Positions 22,803 through 34,928 of a DNA stretch of 64,000 bases are shown here, piece by piece. Every line of letters starts with the position of its first letter. The stretch's first letter is position 1. Made by a program: the position numbers and the translations under genes. The stretch comes from Gloeophyllum trabeum ATCC 11539. Lineage: Eukaryota > Basidiomycota > Agaricomycetes > Gloeophyllales > Gloeophyllaceae. The DNA is taken from contig NW_006920416.1 in the NCBI RefSeq assembly GCF_000344685.1, forward strand, positions 382,734 through 446,733, read 5' to 3'. The notes below the pieces were generated by a model, which was not told the origin of the DNA, did no database searches, and saw nothing but the letters and a program-made list of their open reading frames with translations.

Positions 22803-25751
22803 CTACTTCGCAACGTTATCCTTAGCCCTGTGCTGAATGACCTTTATAAGCTTTGTTCCCCATTCCCCATTCTGCAACTCTCCCGTGTCTGTGGGGAATG
22901 CATTACCGAGACCGACCCACTGCTGGTCACGAATCCGCCTGGATATCTCCGAAGGAGGCAACTGTATGAAATGCGACAGGTCCACGAACGTTCTCGTCAC
23001 AATGATCTTCAGAAAGCTAACATCATAGGTCTCGCCAGGAGGTAGGATAAAAAACGCAGGGGGACCAGTCCCCCCGCCCTGCTGCAGCCTGAGCGACTGG
23101 CCGGGAAGAAGAGGTGGCGTATTGAACGAAAGGGGCTTGGTACCGTATGGTCCTGAAACAAACCATATTGGAAATCAACCGGGGATGCCACATGAAATGT
23201 GTCACTCACCAAATGACAGATCGCTATTGAACATATATGTATAGGGGTAGAGCTCTATCTCTGACTCGTTTGTGATTGTTATGCCATAGTACTTCAAGTT
23301 GCTACGATCCCCGAAGCCGGCACCACCGGTGACCTTGACGACGTCGTCCTCGACCAGGTTACTACCTAGCCGTCTTGGAGGCGGGCGGCGATCTCCTTCC
23401 GATACCTCCTCCGAGTTTTGGTCCGAGTATGGGTCATAGTCGAATATTTCATTGAATTCCACCGAGATCTTGACTGTGTCACATAGAAGATCGGTCCGGG
23501 GCGACTGGTCCATGTACCATCGCCAACGAGCGGCAGCCGACAAGAGGAGCGGCAACGCGAAAGGTGGAAAAGCAGGAAAATAGGACAGTTTCACGAAGTC
23601 CGGGTGTAGGTTGTGGAGACGAAGCTTTTCAGACCCATCCATGCGAAGGGAAAAGTGTGCCGTACCCGGAGTAAGCTCGGGGTCTTGCTCAGACCGAGTT
23701 ATAACAATCATGTTCTTGTTCGGCCCGAACCTGGAATGACCTAGGAAGTACTGAGCCAGGTATATGAAGAGGTTGACCTCCACGCCAAGGACAAGTAATC
23801 GCAAGGGTCCCGGTCCTCCGACGACTGGATTGAGTTCTGACTTGATCAAGTCGAGAAACAAAGGAATCAGGCTTCCGGCGGCGTTCTTTGCTTCGACCAG
23901 TTTACGTCGATACTCAGCTATGGACAATTATTTTCACCACCATCGCTAGGAGTTAGCGTGAAGCTTACCAGATGATAGCTTTGATTTCAGGTCCTGTGGA
24001 CGGCTCAGAAGATCCAGCACGAGATCGTCGAAGTCATCTTCTAGAGAAAGCTGGCACATTTCTAGTTTCCCTTTCACAGCTTCTAGAGGCGTACGCTCTT
24101 CCGCATCGTTATGAAGTCCCTTCAATGGGCCGATAGTAGGTGCACCAGTAGACATGGGTAAATGTGCCCGTGAAACGTAGCTCTCAGTATGCGCCGAAAA
24201 GACCGACTTGTGGATCATTTGGCCAGGTACAACTCGGCGCCCATTTCCGCGGTTGGGCCTGTTCGTATCAATATCAATCAAACCAACGATGAGTGGAGGC
24301 ACGACACGCACCACCATGTCATGTCACTGGTGTCCTTATATGAACGCCGCTTAATAGGCAAGTATTCTAATAGTTTCCAGCCCGTTGTAAGGGACTCATG
24401 GACCTCTTTCAGTTCCTTCGTTGGCCATTTTCCGTTGTATGGCTTCAACCGGATACCTGCTTGGATCGCTTCATACGACATCCATCGAAATGGAGGACCG
24501 CTATGGCTCATCATGATCTCATCGTTTCGTACACTACCTCCTCCGCTTCAATGAACAATGTCAGCCTGAATGGCGTACAGCTTGTGAAGCAGTATGCATC
24601 TCACATATCAGAATGAGTGCCGGCGAACCAAACTTCCTTGGTATGTGGTACTCGATTCTTATGGGATTCCGTTTCGGCTGGCTCTGTGAGAGGTTCTTGT
24701 ACTTGGACACGGTGAACTCCACCGTAGGCATACTCAGGCTGGAATTTGACCCGACGCTCATCGAGCGCAAGTGCATGGCGGAAATGACACACATGCTTCA
24801 TCCCACAGGCGGTGAATGGGGCATCCTTTCCCCTGAAAAAGCCAACAGAAGATACCGTGTCCCTGGGATACCATCGTTTGGTTAGGGATATCTACATACA
24901 AGCGAAATTGATTAATTACCAGGCGCCCACAAAATGTACCCTGACATCCCTACTAAATGTCTCCTTGAAATGTCGGTCCATAGGCACGGAGGAGGGGTCC
25001 GGGTCCCGATTCGATTCATCAATGCTTGCATAAAGTTCATACGCGCTGCCATCAAGGCATCAGCAAAATTCGTGATTACCATGGCTGACGCTGAACATAC
25101 AACGGTATCTGCGCCTGATTTCCCTTGTGGATGAGGCCGACCTACGGAGTGAAGGCTAAGTTATCTGACGATTCATTCACGTTTATGGGATGACCTTATC
25201 TATCATGGCCGACAGAGCGCGCACTTGATATGCCCCTCGGGAGAATCCTAGGTAGGACGAAGAATGGCACTTCAGACAAGAAAAAAGCCATCTGGCAGCA
25301 CTGACCGAATAAATATATGCGATCACCAGCTTGATACTGCTCAGAGAGCCACTGGTACGCGCCTATGATAATTCTCTCGAACCTCCTGCCGCCACGATGT
25401 GGTGCGTGGTTCGTGTCTTGTAAGAATAGTGCAGAACTCGAGCGATGCAAGAGCCCACCAGGCGATGGCAAGATCAATCTTGTGACCAACTACTTGCTTC
25501 CACCAGCTCCATGACTTGAACGACGGCGTAGCGTATGTCCCAATGCCGCTGTTGTAGTAAGTGAGCTGATACTTGTCTTTGACTAAGAAGCTATATAGCT
25601 GGACGACATTCGTATTCTTACATAGATTTCAGACCTAGGAATCGTTGCCTGCAGTCAACGTACTCACCTTGGTATCGAATTTGTTAGCTGTGCCGTCGAT
25701 ACATACCACGAGGTTTCTGACATTTCGCCGACACCCGCATTCGAGTTTATC
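22803..25751 (-). CDS. DUF2235 (Tle1-like) hydrolase, copy 2, apparently without a start codon
   Basis: The same eleven-exon structure as copy 1, with ten complete in-phase exons: 25616-25459, 25385-25306, 25247-25195, 25141-25101, 25045-24920, 24862-24605, 24545-24312, 24258-23969, 23917-23210 and 23152-22803. The nucleophile elbow GFSRG, the VHFVGAWDTVSSVG block, VWFAGTHSDI and the C-terminal region (YYGITITNESEIELYPY, WGTKLIKVIQ) are all intact, and exon 6 carries one 14-residue unit instead of six. The first exon (ending at 25668, GTGAGT donor) keeps NLVVCIDGTANKFDTK, but upstream it meets an in-frame TAA at 25754-25752 with no Met between. An ATG at 25804 aligned with the copy 1 start is out of frame because of deletions. 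It is either a recent loss, or translation starts from an exon I cannot see. Preserved splice sites and frames argue that selection lasted long after duplication. Confidence 0.75.
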
Positions 25752-28060
25752 TTATGATTTCTGAGTAAACTAAATTGCAGGTACCAATGGGACCCACCCG
25801 TCATCGCTATAGCGGTCTTCTGAGAATTGGGGATAATGAGAACGCTGGTGGTCGCCGGTGCGAGGCGAGAATGCTTGCTCCTTTATGTATACAGCCAGTG
25901 GTCGCACTCTCCTGTCAACCAAAGCAACCATGCGGACTACGCAGGGCAGGCACGATATGTACTACTTGTAGGCGTTCTGACAGCGTTATGTTTTGATTTG
26001 TTCCCATCGAGCGAGCATCCGAACTTCGAGGACGATCGCACGTAATCCCGCGCCAGAATTTTCCGACCATCAAGGGACACGCGAGAGACAGCAAGCCAAG
26101 GTGATTCCAACGCGCTTAGTCTAACGCATACCAGACGCATACTGAGATAATTCGTCCAAGATTACCACATAACCAGGTCGATCTGTCTGCAGATTGTCTT
26201 GTCCTTCGCAAGGTGACTCGGCCTTTATGAGTCAGTAGCAGAACTTCCACCTTATCCGCAAAGGCAGCCGCATTCGAGAGCATCGCTTACTTTCGCCACA
26301 GCAGGTCGTTGCTGATACGTATACTCCGCCCACGAGGCGCCTTCAGCTCGCCAGTAAAATTGGCCCTTGTCGCCTTGTAAGGCTATATAACATTCCCAAC
26401 GCAAGCCAGTGACAGAGCTTCCATATGCCTGGAAATGAAGTCAAGGGGAATGCAAAAGTGTATTTTGCCGTATCATTGACTCGGGCGGAAGTTGCTTGAA
26501 GTTCTAACTCCGCTCGCGCGCGAGGCGCATGTCAAAATGGCCTGCCTCAGGCCTCAATACTGCCTCACTGGGAGACGCAGGGGGGACGTCGTCAAATTGC
26601 CTCAGCAGCGGCACCAATTGACGAAGGACTACATGTGTTAGTACTCGGGGCATTCGACCATTTGCCCCTTCATATTGGCTCGTTCTCTCCTCTTTTCATT
26701 CCCGGACCGTACTATTGCATAGCGTTCTCACATATTGTAGATTCAGACAGAACTGTAAGGATGCATGGTTGTCAGCGGGAACCTGAGTATGCGCTCCTCA
26801 CTCGCGCATGGAACAGCGGCCATGCCCGTATGGCAAGACAGCAGATGCCAAAGGGCATATTACACTAGCTGGAAATGCCCACGTTAGTGCTTTCGTCTGT
26901 AGCTCTTCGGTAGCATGGAGAATCGTATCAGCTTACTGAGGATCCTCAGCAGGAATGTGCTCTGGAAATCTCTTGGATCGCAGCACCAGGGACATCGGGC
27001 GAGTATAAATGTTCACCGTGTTCACCTCCGGCCTTGTTTTAGACAACGACAAGGTCAAGAAACAGAAGAAAGAATACCGTCACCCGTAAGCCAGGTATGA
27101 ATGCCGCTCTCATCAACTCTGTCGAGGGTATATTTTCAAGCCGGCCAGTGCGCAATGCATGTTTAGCCAGTAAATGCGCCCGTCTCCATTATGTCAGTAC
27201 ACACTTTCTACGACTCGGAACGCGGTCGAATGTTAGGCAAGATCGTTCTGGTCAAGACTGGGTCTGTCTGTAGCTGAAAGCACGCACCGGCGAGGTATGT
27301 GATTGCTTGCAAGTGCACCGGGTGAGGGGGCAGACGGCGTAGACGACGAGAGGGACAATATGGGGGATATCCACATAATTTCCTGATGTTCCCCAGCTCA
27401 GGCCCTACAAACGTGGGCAACCGCCACTCGATATATTCTCTCAGGGTTTGATACCGTAACCATATGCGCTCTCGAGCAACACAGGGTATCCCAGGAAATC
27501 AGCAGGTATATGATTCGGTGTACCTTCTCCCGTTTCATTTATAACCGGCGCGCTGAAGCTCTAGTAGACTTCAAAAATACTGGTTTGAACGGGTAATCAA
27601 CTATAGGACCTCGAGAACGAAACGTGATGCTCTTACGGACCCAGACTGGGTATACAGGCGTCTGATGCTCGAGGAGTTTGCTATAGCCCATTAAGCGGAG
27701 GTTGAGCCTTTGGCTCAAGGAGCAATGGCCTCATGGTCCAGGATGAAGCTTTACTGCGTAAGGGACGCTCGGCTTGGTCGGAATCCGACCCTCAGTGCAC
27801 TGTTGACGGTGAAGCAGACAGCCAAGGCAGAGAGAAACGTAAGATAGGGATCTACATACTAGGCAGCAAAGCAAGCGACAATGCGTTCTTAGATTATACA
27901 GGAGACAGAGAATGCGGGCAGCACGCGAGCGCCGCGGCGCCTGGCTCCTCCGCCCCTGATATTCCGGTCACGCTGAGATTCAAAGCACAGTCCAACAACA
28001 TCCCACCCATTCCTGTCGTCCCCGCCCTTCGTGGATTAGTCGTGAATGACGTCAAGTCAT
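25752..28060. other. Non-coding part of duplicated unit 2
   Basis: I see no supported gene. The stretch at 27470-28060 is the counterpart of about 20740-21300 in unit 1. A plus-strand frame at 27733-28080 is open for 115 codons, but its homologue in unit 1 is interrupted and out of frame, so conservation does not support it as coding; it also overlaps the 3' end of ERV14 on the opposite strand. Confidence 0.55.
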
Positions 28061-28752
28061 TTATTCGCTCTCTGAAATAAGCGCGACGATCATGCTGGTG
28101 CACGAAGGAGGACAGGTGAGCGGTCACAAAAGAACCAGAGTCCGAGTGAGTGCGTACCGGTATAGGTAGTAGAAGAACGAGAGCAGGTAGAACCCGAGCT
28201 TGATGAAGCTCTCCTTTTTGTGCCCCGATAGTGTTCGGAAGATCTCCGTCGCGTCATACATATGGTTTTTGTTCTTTATCCTTATTCATTCCATATATCA
28301 GTGTTCCGCAAATCAGACAGATCCAAGAGGCGCGAGACGTACTTGTTGACATTATAGGCTAGCAGGGGTGCGTTGAGCAGGAAGGCGGTCCATTGCCCAC
28401 AGAGGAGGAAGAGAATCGTGAGGAAGGCGTGCGCGATGTTCTCGGGCAGAACGAACTACAATCACGGGCCAGGGCAAAGTCAGTTCTCTCCGTTCATCCA
28501 TATAGTCCGACGAGTGCCACAGCACCTGGTTCAGCTTATTGCACAGGTCTATAGGATTGATATAGTCGCATTCCAAATCCGAGAACATAATGATCTGGGA
28601 GAATATTCGGGCGAGGTCAGGGTAACTGCCGTTTACACACCTCTGCGAGAGGTGCAAACGCAGATACTGCGACTCACGAAGAACACCATCGTAAACAACA
28701 ATCCCGCCGCCATTAAAACCGAGAAAAGAAAAAGCCATCCTGCGCCGCCCAT
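28061..28752 (-). CDS. ERV14: Cornichon family ER cargo receptor (ERV14-like)
   Basis: Five minus-strand exons, 28752-28678, 28594-28526, 28455-28343, 28280-28158 and 28094-28061, give 137 aa, close to the usual length of about 138. The cornichon order is complete: a first membrane segment ([20 protein letters not shown]), the signature [84 protein letters not shown] and a final MIVALI. ERV14 selects transmembrane cargo at the ER and loads it into COPII vesicles through Sec24. The exon 3/4 junction is GTACGT...AATAAG; the split codon gives Lys and restores NK...[12 protein letters not shown]. This is the only intact copy in the window; the unit 1 copy at 21296 is broken. Confidence 0.95.
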
Positions 28753-29067
28753 CTTATCGTTTCTCCCTGCGCTGTCGAGGTTAAATACGTTTGAACGAAG
28801 CAGAACCTGCGGACAGGAGATAGGCACGAGGACGTGGAGGGTGACGTTCGACTAAGAGTGACAGATGTCACGCACGTGAAATGTGACATTGGTTCCATCT
28901 TGGAACGGCCGTCGTCGCACGACGCGTTGTGGCCTGTCACAGTTGTGGCATTGGGCAAGTATCGACTCAGTGCTGATTTTCTGATCCGAGAAAGGCTGGA
29001 GACATTTTTATAATTCAAATTCTGTTCTCTCGTCGATCTGAAACAGCTGTAAATCCTCAAAGTTGGC

Positions 29068-30816
29068 ATGCTGCCCCCAAGTTCATGGTTCGTCCGTACG
29101 TGGCCAGTTTATCAGCCCAACAGTAACATGACTAACCACTCTCCAGCGCCCCAGCGATGGAAGGACCATGAATTTTTTGTTCATGTTCCTCATGATGTCT
29201 GGCTGGAAGTGATGGAATACCTGCGCCCTTCGCGGGACCAATCCATCCCTGAAAGCAAGTATGATCTAGAAAACCTCAGCCTGACCTGCCGGTACTTCTG
29301 TGCCATCTCGAGACCCTTGCTCTTCGAAGATGTGAGATTCACGGGGACCACTGGTCAGGATGACGATGCGAAGGACCATGCAGGATGGTTCTCCGAGGTC
29401 AAGAAGAACAGAATGAACTCCTTGGCCTCTTTGGTCAGAAAATACCGGCTCTGTCACTGGTCGACCATCTCGAACGATACATTTGTGCTCTTGTTCGGCG
29501 ACAAGCATTTTCGAGCGATTGCGCAGCTCCCTAATCTCTGGAGTCTATCCTTGGACAAGTGCAATTTACAATTCTCCAATCGCTTCGGAATGTTCCTTCA
29601 CGAACAAATGAAGACCGGAATAGGGTTAAGAAATTTAAGACACCTTCACTTCAGCCGGACAACTCTCGATGCTCACATCTTTGTGTCACTTCAAGAACTT
29701 CCAGCTCTCGAATCGCTGGCGTTCGACCAATGCTCGTTCAAACGCGATTCACCTCAGGTGCACTTTTCCCTTAATCAAAAGATCGGTCTTCGTCATTTCC
29801 AAATGATATTCGGAGAACCTTCCGGCCCGTGGTATGGTTGGAATGCATCTTTCATGTCTGAGATAGCTACATTCGCCTGCCAGCGATCCCTACGAGTGTT
29901 CAAAACCGATGTCATACATCTGTCCTCGGCGCTATTCAACTCTAATTGCGAGCTTGCCATCGAAGACCTTGCAGCCGTAATTGGTTCAGCAGATGATTTG
30001 CCTATATTCTCGCAGTTCTTGGACCGGACACCGTCCATCTGTAGCCTTTCCTTCTATGTGATGCTAGATTCTGATGGGGATACGGTACTTAGACTCAAGG
30101 ACGGGGCTTTGCCGAGTCTTCAGACATTGCGCTGTCTGCCCGAGCACATCTTTTCCCGCCCTGTACGCCGATACTGGACAGTCCCTGAGTACCCTGCACG
30201 GTACACCATACGGGACACGCGCAGCGTGCGTAATCTAGAGGCTATTGCATCCTCCATTGAAGAACTCGGTATCGACAGCCAACTTTATGGCAATCGGTTC
30301 CTGCCTGCTTTCCCTTCGCTCAAGTCACTCATAGTTCTTCCGGGGTCCTCACCAGTGGGTACCTTCCTTTACTGACGTTTCGTATGTTTCATACCAATTG
30401 CGCAGCTGAGTGTCACTCTCAACATACTCAAACAATCACTTTGCGAGTCCTTCCACAACAAATGTCTGGCCGATCTTCCCGCAAACCAGAACCCAGGCCT
30501 CAGCACGCGCCGAGAGCTAGCCTATAACCTGGCGGACCAGAGACGTTTGTTGGCCCTGCTCAAGTTCACCTTTCCACGCGCACTACTGCTTCAGCTTTGT
30601 GGTTACGTTGAATGGCACCGTAACGATTACACCAGCGATCACTGGAAGCCGCGCATTGTACAGAGGGAGGACGCACGGTTTGCCCTGATGCGGATGGCCT
30701 ATAAGCCAGACGTGCCGGTCGTCGACTGCGATGGCGTATTTGCTGGATTATTTCGGCCTCAAGAGATGTCGAGCGCGTTGCGAGGTCTCCTTGGGTTACA
30801 AGAACCGAATGCTTGA
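29068..30816 (+). CDS. F-box protein, 548 aa, intact copy
   Basis: Preferred model: exons 29068-29095, 29147-30354 and 30406-30816. The first intron (51 bp) has a GTACGT donor, a CTAAC branch-like site and a CTCCAG acceptor. The pseudogene at 31195 shows the same short first exon and an equivalent intron, which supports it over an unspliced start at 29128. The N terminus has an F-box-like helix set (VPHDVWLEVMEYL, ENLSLTCRYFCAISRPLLFE). It is followed by about 400 residues with irregular leucine-rich segments (LPNLWSLSLDKC, LRNLRHLHFSRT, LPALESLAFDQC), typical of expanded Agaricomycete F-box families. The F-box should bind Skp1 and place the protein in an SCF ubiquitin ligase; the target is unknown. 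The C-terminal tail contains VPVVDCDGVFAGLFRPQEM, also present in the decayed copy. Confidence 0.85.
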
Positions 30817-31194
30817 GCAGCCGTTGGGGTGATCCACCTTTTCTATGTTGTGGCATCGGACGAAGAGAAAGTGCCTTGCTATAGGTTATCACATGTCTCG
30901 CAGTACTTAGTGAACTGTCCCTTCCCCTCTTTATATACGTACTACTCCGCAATATAAGAAATCTTTAGCTTAGACGTTCAACGTTCTGGAAATGCGGACA
31001 AGAGGAAACCGGTTCTGTCGATAGTCGTAAGGGTCACGAATGTGACGTGTGACAACAGGTGCCCGAACTTGATACTGTGCGTCAGTTAAGTACATGCAAC
31101 TGCAACAGCTTGGGCATAGCAGCTGTCCTATTGACACAGAACCTTTGAGCGTAAAAGCGGCTATACGTCGTTCGAACCGTGTAACGTATTTGAG

Positions 31195-32949
31195 ATGTTG
31201 CCCCCGAGCTTCTGGTTTGTCCGTATGCGCTCAGTCTAATAATCTCTGCTGGCTCCATGACAACCGTCTCCCCAATGACTGCAGCACCGGCTCGCTGTCG
31301 CGGCGTAGACAGTCTCCTCCAGCTCTCTCATGATATCTGGTGCGAAGTAGTGGAGAATCTGCGCCCTTCACAGGATCAGTCCTTATCCGAAAGCAAATAC
31401 GACCTGGCCAACCTCAGCCTCGTATGCCGGTACTTTTGTGCTATCTCAAGACTTTCGCTCTTCGAAGAGGTCAAGTTCAGCGGGGGCTTTATTCAGCATG
31501 CTGGCGACATGAAGGACCATGCAGGATGGTTTTCCGAGGTCAACAAGTCCAAGACAGATTCTCTGGCCTCGTTAGAACTTACAGGCTTTATCATTGAGTG
31601 GAAGTATTATGCTTGTTATTTGCCGATAGGCACTTGCAAGCCATTGCTCAACTTTCGAATCTGCGGAGTTTATACCTCGGCCTGTGCGATGAGCATTTCA
31701 CCAGGGGGCTCGGTGAATCTCTTTGCGCTAGAGTCCATCCCGGAGGGGGACTGACGAACTTACGGCTACTCCATTTCTCCTCGGCAACTTTCACAACTGA
31801 CATATTCATGTCACTCCAAGAGTTGACTTGCCTCGAAACGCTGATCTTCGACCAATGCTCTTTCAAGAACCCCTCATTTCGACCGAAGTCCGCCCTCACA
31901 CCGGAAAGGCATAGAATGGGTATTCTTCACTTCGAACTTACGTTCAAGAGAGGAGCAAGCGAGGCATCGTGGCTCTCTCGCAACCCGGCCTTTGTCGCTA
32001 ATATAATTCAATTCGCCTGTCTGCTGACCCGGGTGTTCAAGACTGACGTTCGAGAGCTGTCTCATGCCTTCTTGGAGCTCGAATTTGAGCTTTCAATCGA
32101 AGAACTTGCAGTGGTAATAAGGGTGGGACATCTGCCCGCCTTTTCGAAGTTCCTGGAGCGAACACCGTCCATGGGAAAGCTGTCATTTTTCGTGGAGGAC
32201 GACAGCGACGGCGTACAACAGGTGACACTCAAAGCCAGAGCTTTGCCGCGCATGCATTCATTGTGCTGCCCCCCGGGACACATACTTCCTTGTCCTGTTC
32301 GCCGATACCGAACAGACCCGCAACTTCATCGGTCATCCGCGCGAGATATGGAAAATATGCCGGATCTGGATGGATTTTTTACCTCAGTCGAGGATCTCGG
32401 TATAGACGAGGACCTGTACCGCAGCAGATTCCAGTACCGATTTCCATCCCTCAAGTCCCTCAGAAGTCTCGTAAATCCGCAGCAAAGGTGTGTTTTTCCC
32501 CTTTGTGTAAAATATGGTATGCTTTATCCCGGTCCCTTAGTATATGACGTTTGGCCTAGGCGAAGAGTTACCTTGCAAGTCCTTCCATAACGAAGGGGCC
32601 GACGTTGTTTATTTGCCTGTAGGTTCAGACGTCAAGGGGGATCGGGGGACGACATGTAACCTAGCGACCCAAAGACGTATGCTCGCTGACCCGAAGTCAA
32701 CGTTTCCCCGAGCGTTGCCTTCAACTCACTGGTCTTGTCGAATGGCGTCGTGACCATTGCGACAGTGATCATTGGAGGCCGCGCATCGTATGAAGGGAAG
32801 AGGCGCGCCGTCATCTGATAAAGATGGCTTCAGAAAGGTATAAGCCCTGCGTCGTTGACTGCGATGGGGTGTTCGCTGGGCTGTTTCGGCCTCAGGAAAT
32901 GACAGAGGCCTTACGAAACCTGTTTGCAGAGGGAGGACAGGAAGTTTGA
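31195..32949 (+). pseudogene. Tandem F-box pseudogene
   Basis: Homologous along its whole length to the F-box gene 2.1 kb upstream. The short first exon (MLPPSFWFV) and the intron are recognisable, and YDLANLSLVCRYFCAISR and DHAGWFSEVNKSKTDS align. At about 31571 four bases are missing relative to the intact copy; the frame shifts and a TGA follows at about 31595. The frame then stays open from 31598 to about 32490 (LQAIAQLSNLRSLYLGL, PAFSKFLERTPSMGKLSFF). The 3' exon is again recognisable (VVDCDGVFAGLFRPQEM) but carries further indels. The long open stretch suggests fairly recent inactivation or a possible truncated product. Confidence 0.82.
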
Positions 32950-33376
32950 GATGTGGGCTGCTACTAATCTATCCGGGTCTCAGCCGCACATCTGGTCGGG
33001 TGTAGACAGAGGATGGAGGGTAACGGCGATCTTATTAGGATTTACATTTCTGGCATTGCTGAGCAAGCTGTCCACCCTGAATCATTATCTAGACCACAAA
33101 AGCAGTGTCAGACGCTCGGCCTTGTAATTCGAGTTCATCTTGAATCTCTCCATGATTCGGCAGCACTGTGCTCTGAAGCTACCAAGGGCTGCGACAGGAA
33201 ACTAGTGAGGATTCAGTTTGAAACAGGACTGATGACATCGAGCTCACCATTTGACTCACCGAAGTTCTGATTCCAAAACGGACCGCACTTGACACTGAAG
33301 TCAGCCGTTGCTCGATGTGGACATATAAGCTTCAGGCCTCCGCGCAGGTGTTGTCCAGCTCTTCTGTTCTCTGACG

Positions 33377-34928
33377 ATGATTTCGTATCGGTGCCTCAAA
33401 TTTCCCGTTCTCCTTGCCTTCCTCCTTGCTAGTTGGCGAGTGGCCGCCACGCCTTTATCTCCGCTGCTGAAGCAGCCAAGAAGTCATCCCCCGGACGGCA
33501 GCGTCGCTCCTCACTTCGTCCTGTACACAGATCGTTTCGTGCCAGCGCACACGGGTCCCCCGCCCGTATCTGAGGTTCAGGTAAGGTCTTGCAATATTCG
33601 CGTTCTTCAATATCCCTGCTTACCCCTGCATTCAGGGTTTCAACGTCGTGTGTGTATCTTTTCTTGCAGCAGATGACCGATCAATTGAACGGACAATTCT
33701 CGCTCGCCTAGAGTATTGTCCTTCCTCCTCATCGAAGGCGCCTACGACAAAGCTGCCGAATGGGCCCAGATGAGCCCGGTGGACAGATCGTCCATAAAGG
33801 CTCAGTATGCCGCAGCTGGGATCAAGCTTTTAGTCTCTGCATTCGGCAGTACGGACATACCTACGACTTCAAATGCTGACCCTGTCGCCACGGCGGATAG
33901 TATGGCAGCGTGGGTCAAGCAGTATAGTCTTGACGGTATTGACGTGGACTACGAGGTGCGTATTTACCGGATAAATAGAGGAGAAAAGCGTTATTAAAGC
34001 GGTAATTAGGACCTCAACGCGATGACGGCTGGCGATGGTAAAGCGGAGGCTTGGTTGATCGCGTTCACGAAGCAGCTCCGGGTGCACCTGCCCCAGGATC
34101 AGTATATCGTGACACATGCGCGTATGTCTCTTGCTTTTGGCACTTTGTAGCGAAGAGATCTGATGGGCGTCCACGTTTCGATAGCTCTAGCCCCATGGTA
34201 AGCGCTGAACGACTTGATGCGCGCCTGAAATGTAATCTTAAATGCCCGCTAGGTTCTCCCCAGGCCATTGGGGCGGAGGAGCATATCTGACGGTAGACAG
34301 AACCGTCGGCCACTTGATTGACTGGGTATGTGTCATCTATCGTTTCGTATGTTACGGTTGCTGATATCTTTCGGTGGACGTACCAGTACAACGTGCAGGT
34401 GAGTCAATCATTTCGGAGAGCACTCCGGGCAGGTTGATTAATAGCAAGATTCTAGTTTTACAATCGTATGTTCTCACCCGTCACCAATATCCGCACAGCT
34501 CTGACGTAGCGCTCTAGAGGGCCTCCTGGAATACGTTACGTGTCCCGGCCTGATTACGGCTTCTTCCCCTACCTGGCCAAACACTGCCGTCTTCCAGATC
34601 GCTGCCCAGAGCATTCCACTGAATAAGCTGGTCATAGGCAAGCCTGCCCTACCCGCCGTGGATGCCAGTAACGGATGGATGGATCCTCTGACGCTCTCTT
34701 CCTGTCTGAAGGAAGCGAGGCAGAATGGCTGGAGTGAGTACCTGCCTGCGGGGTCTAGCATTACAGTCGCGCTAACACCGTTCCTAGACGCGGGCGTCAT
34801 GACTTGGCAGGTGGGTCTGCACAGATACAGGGTCTTCGTAAGAGTTTTGGCTTACAGACTTTCTGTAGTATCCGGAAGGAGGAGCGCCATGGATAAGCGT
34901 CGTACGGTCCCAGGCTTGGCCGGTGTAA
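33377..34928 (+). CDS. Secreted GH18 chitinase-like protein
   Basis: Eleven in-phase exons give 326 aa: 33377-33580, 33636-33649, 33712-33955, 34010-34121, 34185-34197, 34253-34325, 34387-34398, 34456-34465, 34518-34733, 34788-34810 and 34869-34928. Four internal exons are only 14, 13, 12 and 10 bp. The signal peptide is clear (FPVLLAFLLASWRVAATP). The GH18 core is present: LVSAFGSTD on the third strand, the catalytic motif DGIDVDYE (147-154) with Glu154 as acid, YIVTHAPLAPWF, DWYNVQFYNQ, LNKLVIGKPA and GVMTWQYPEG. GH18 enzymes hydrolyse chitin with a catalytic Glu and substrate-assisted mechanism. The compact form without a carbohydrate-binding module suggests wall turnover or a small endo-acting enzyme. 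The exon 2/3 junction has two equivalent choices differing in one residue. TATAAG lies at 33324. Confidence 0.9.

Noticed and set aside
27733..28080. 115-codon plus-strand frame near ERV14
   Set aside because: Its counterpart in unit 1 (20941-21156) is interrupted and shifted, and it overlaps ERV14 exon 5 on the other strand.
14336..28855. Duplicated units as an assembly artefact
   Set aside because: The copies differ at many sites, with different indels, intron changes and repeat number, unlike the identical flanks of the N gap.
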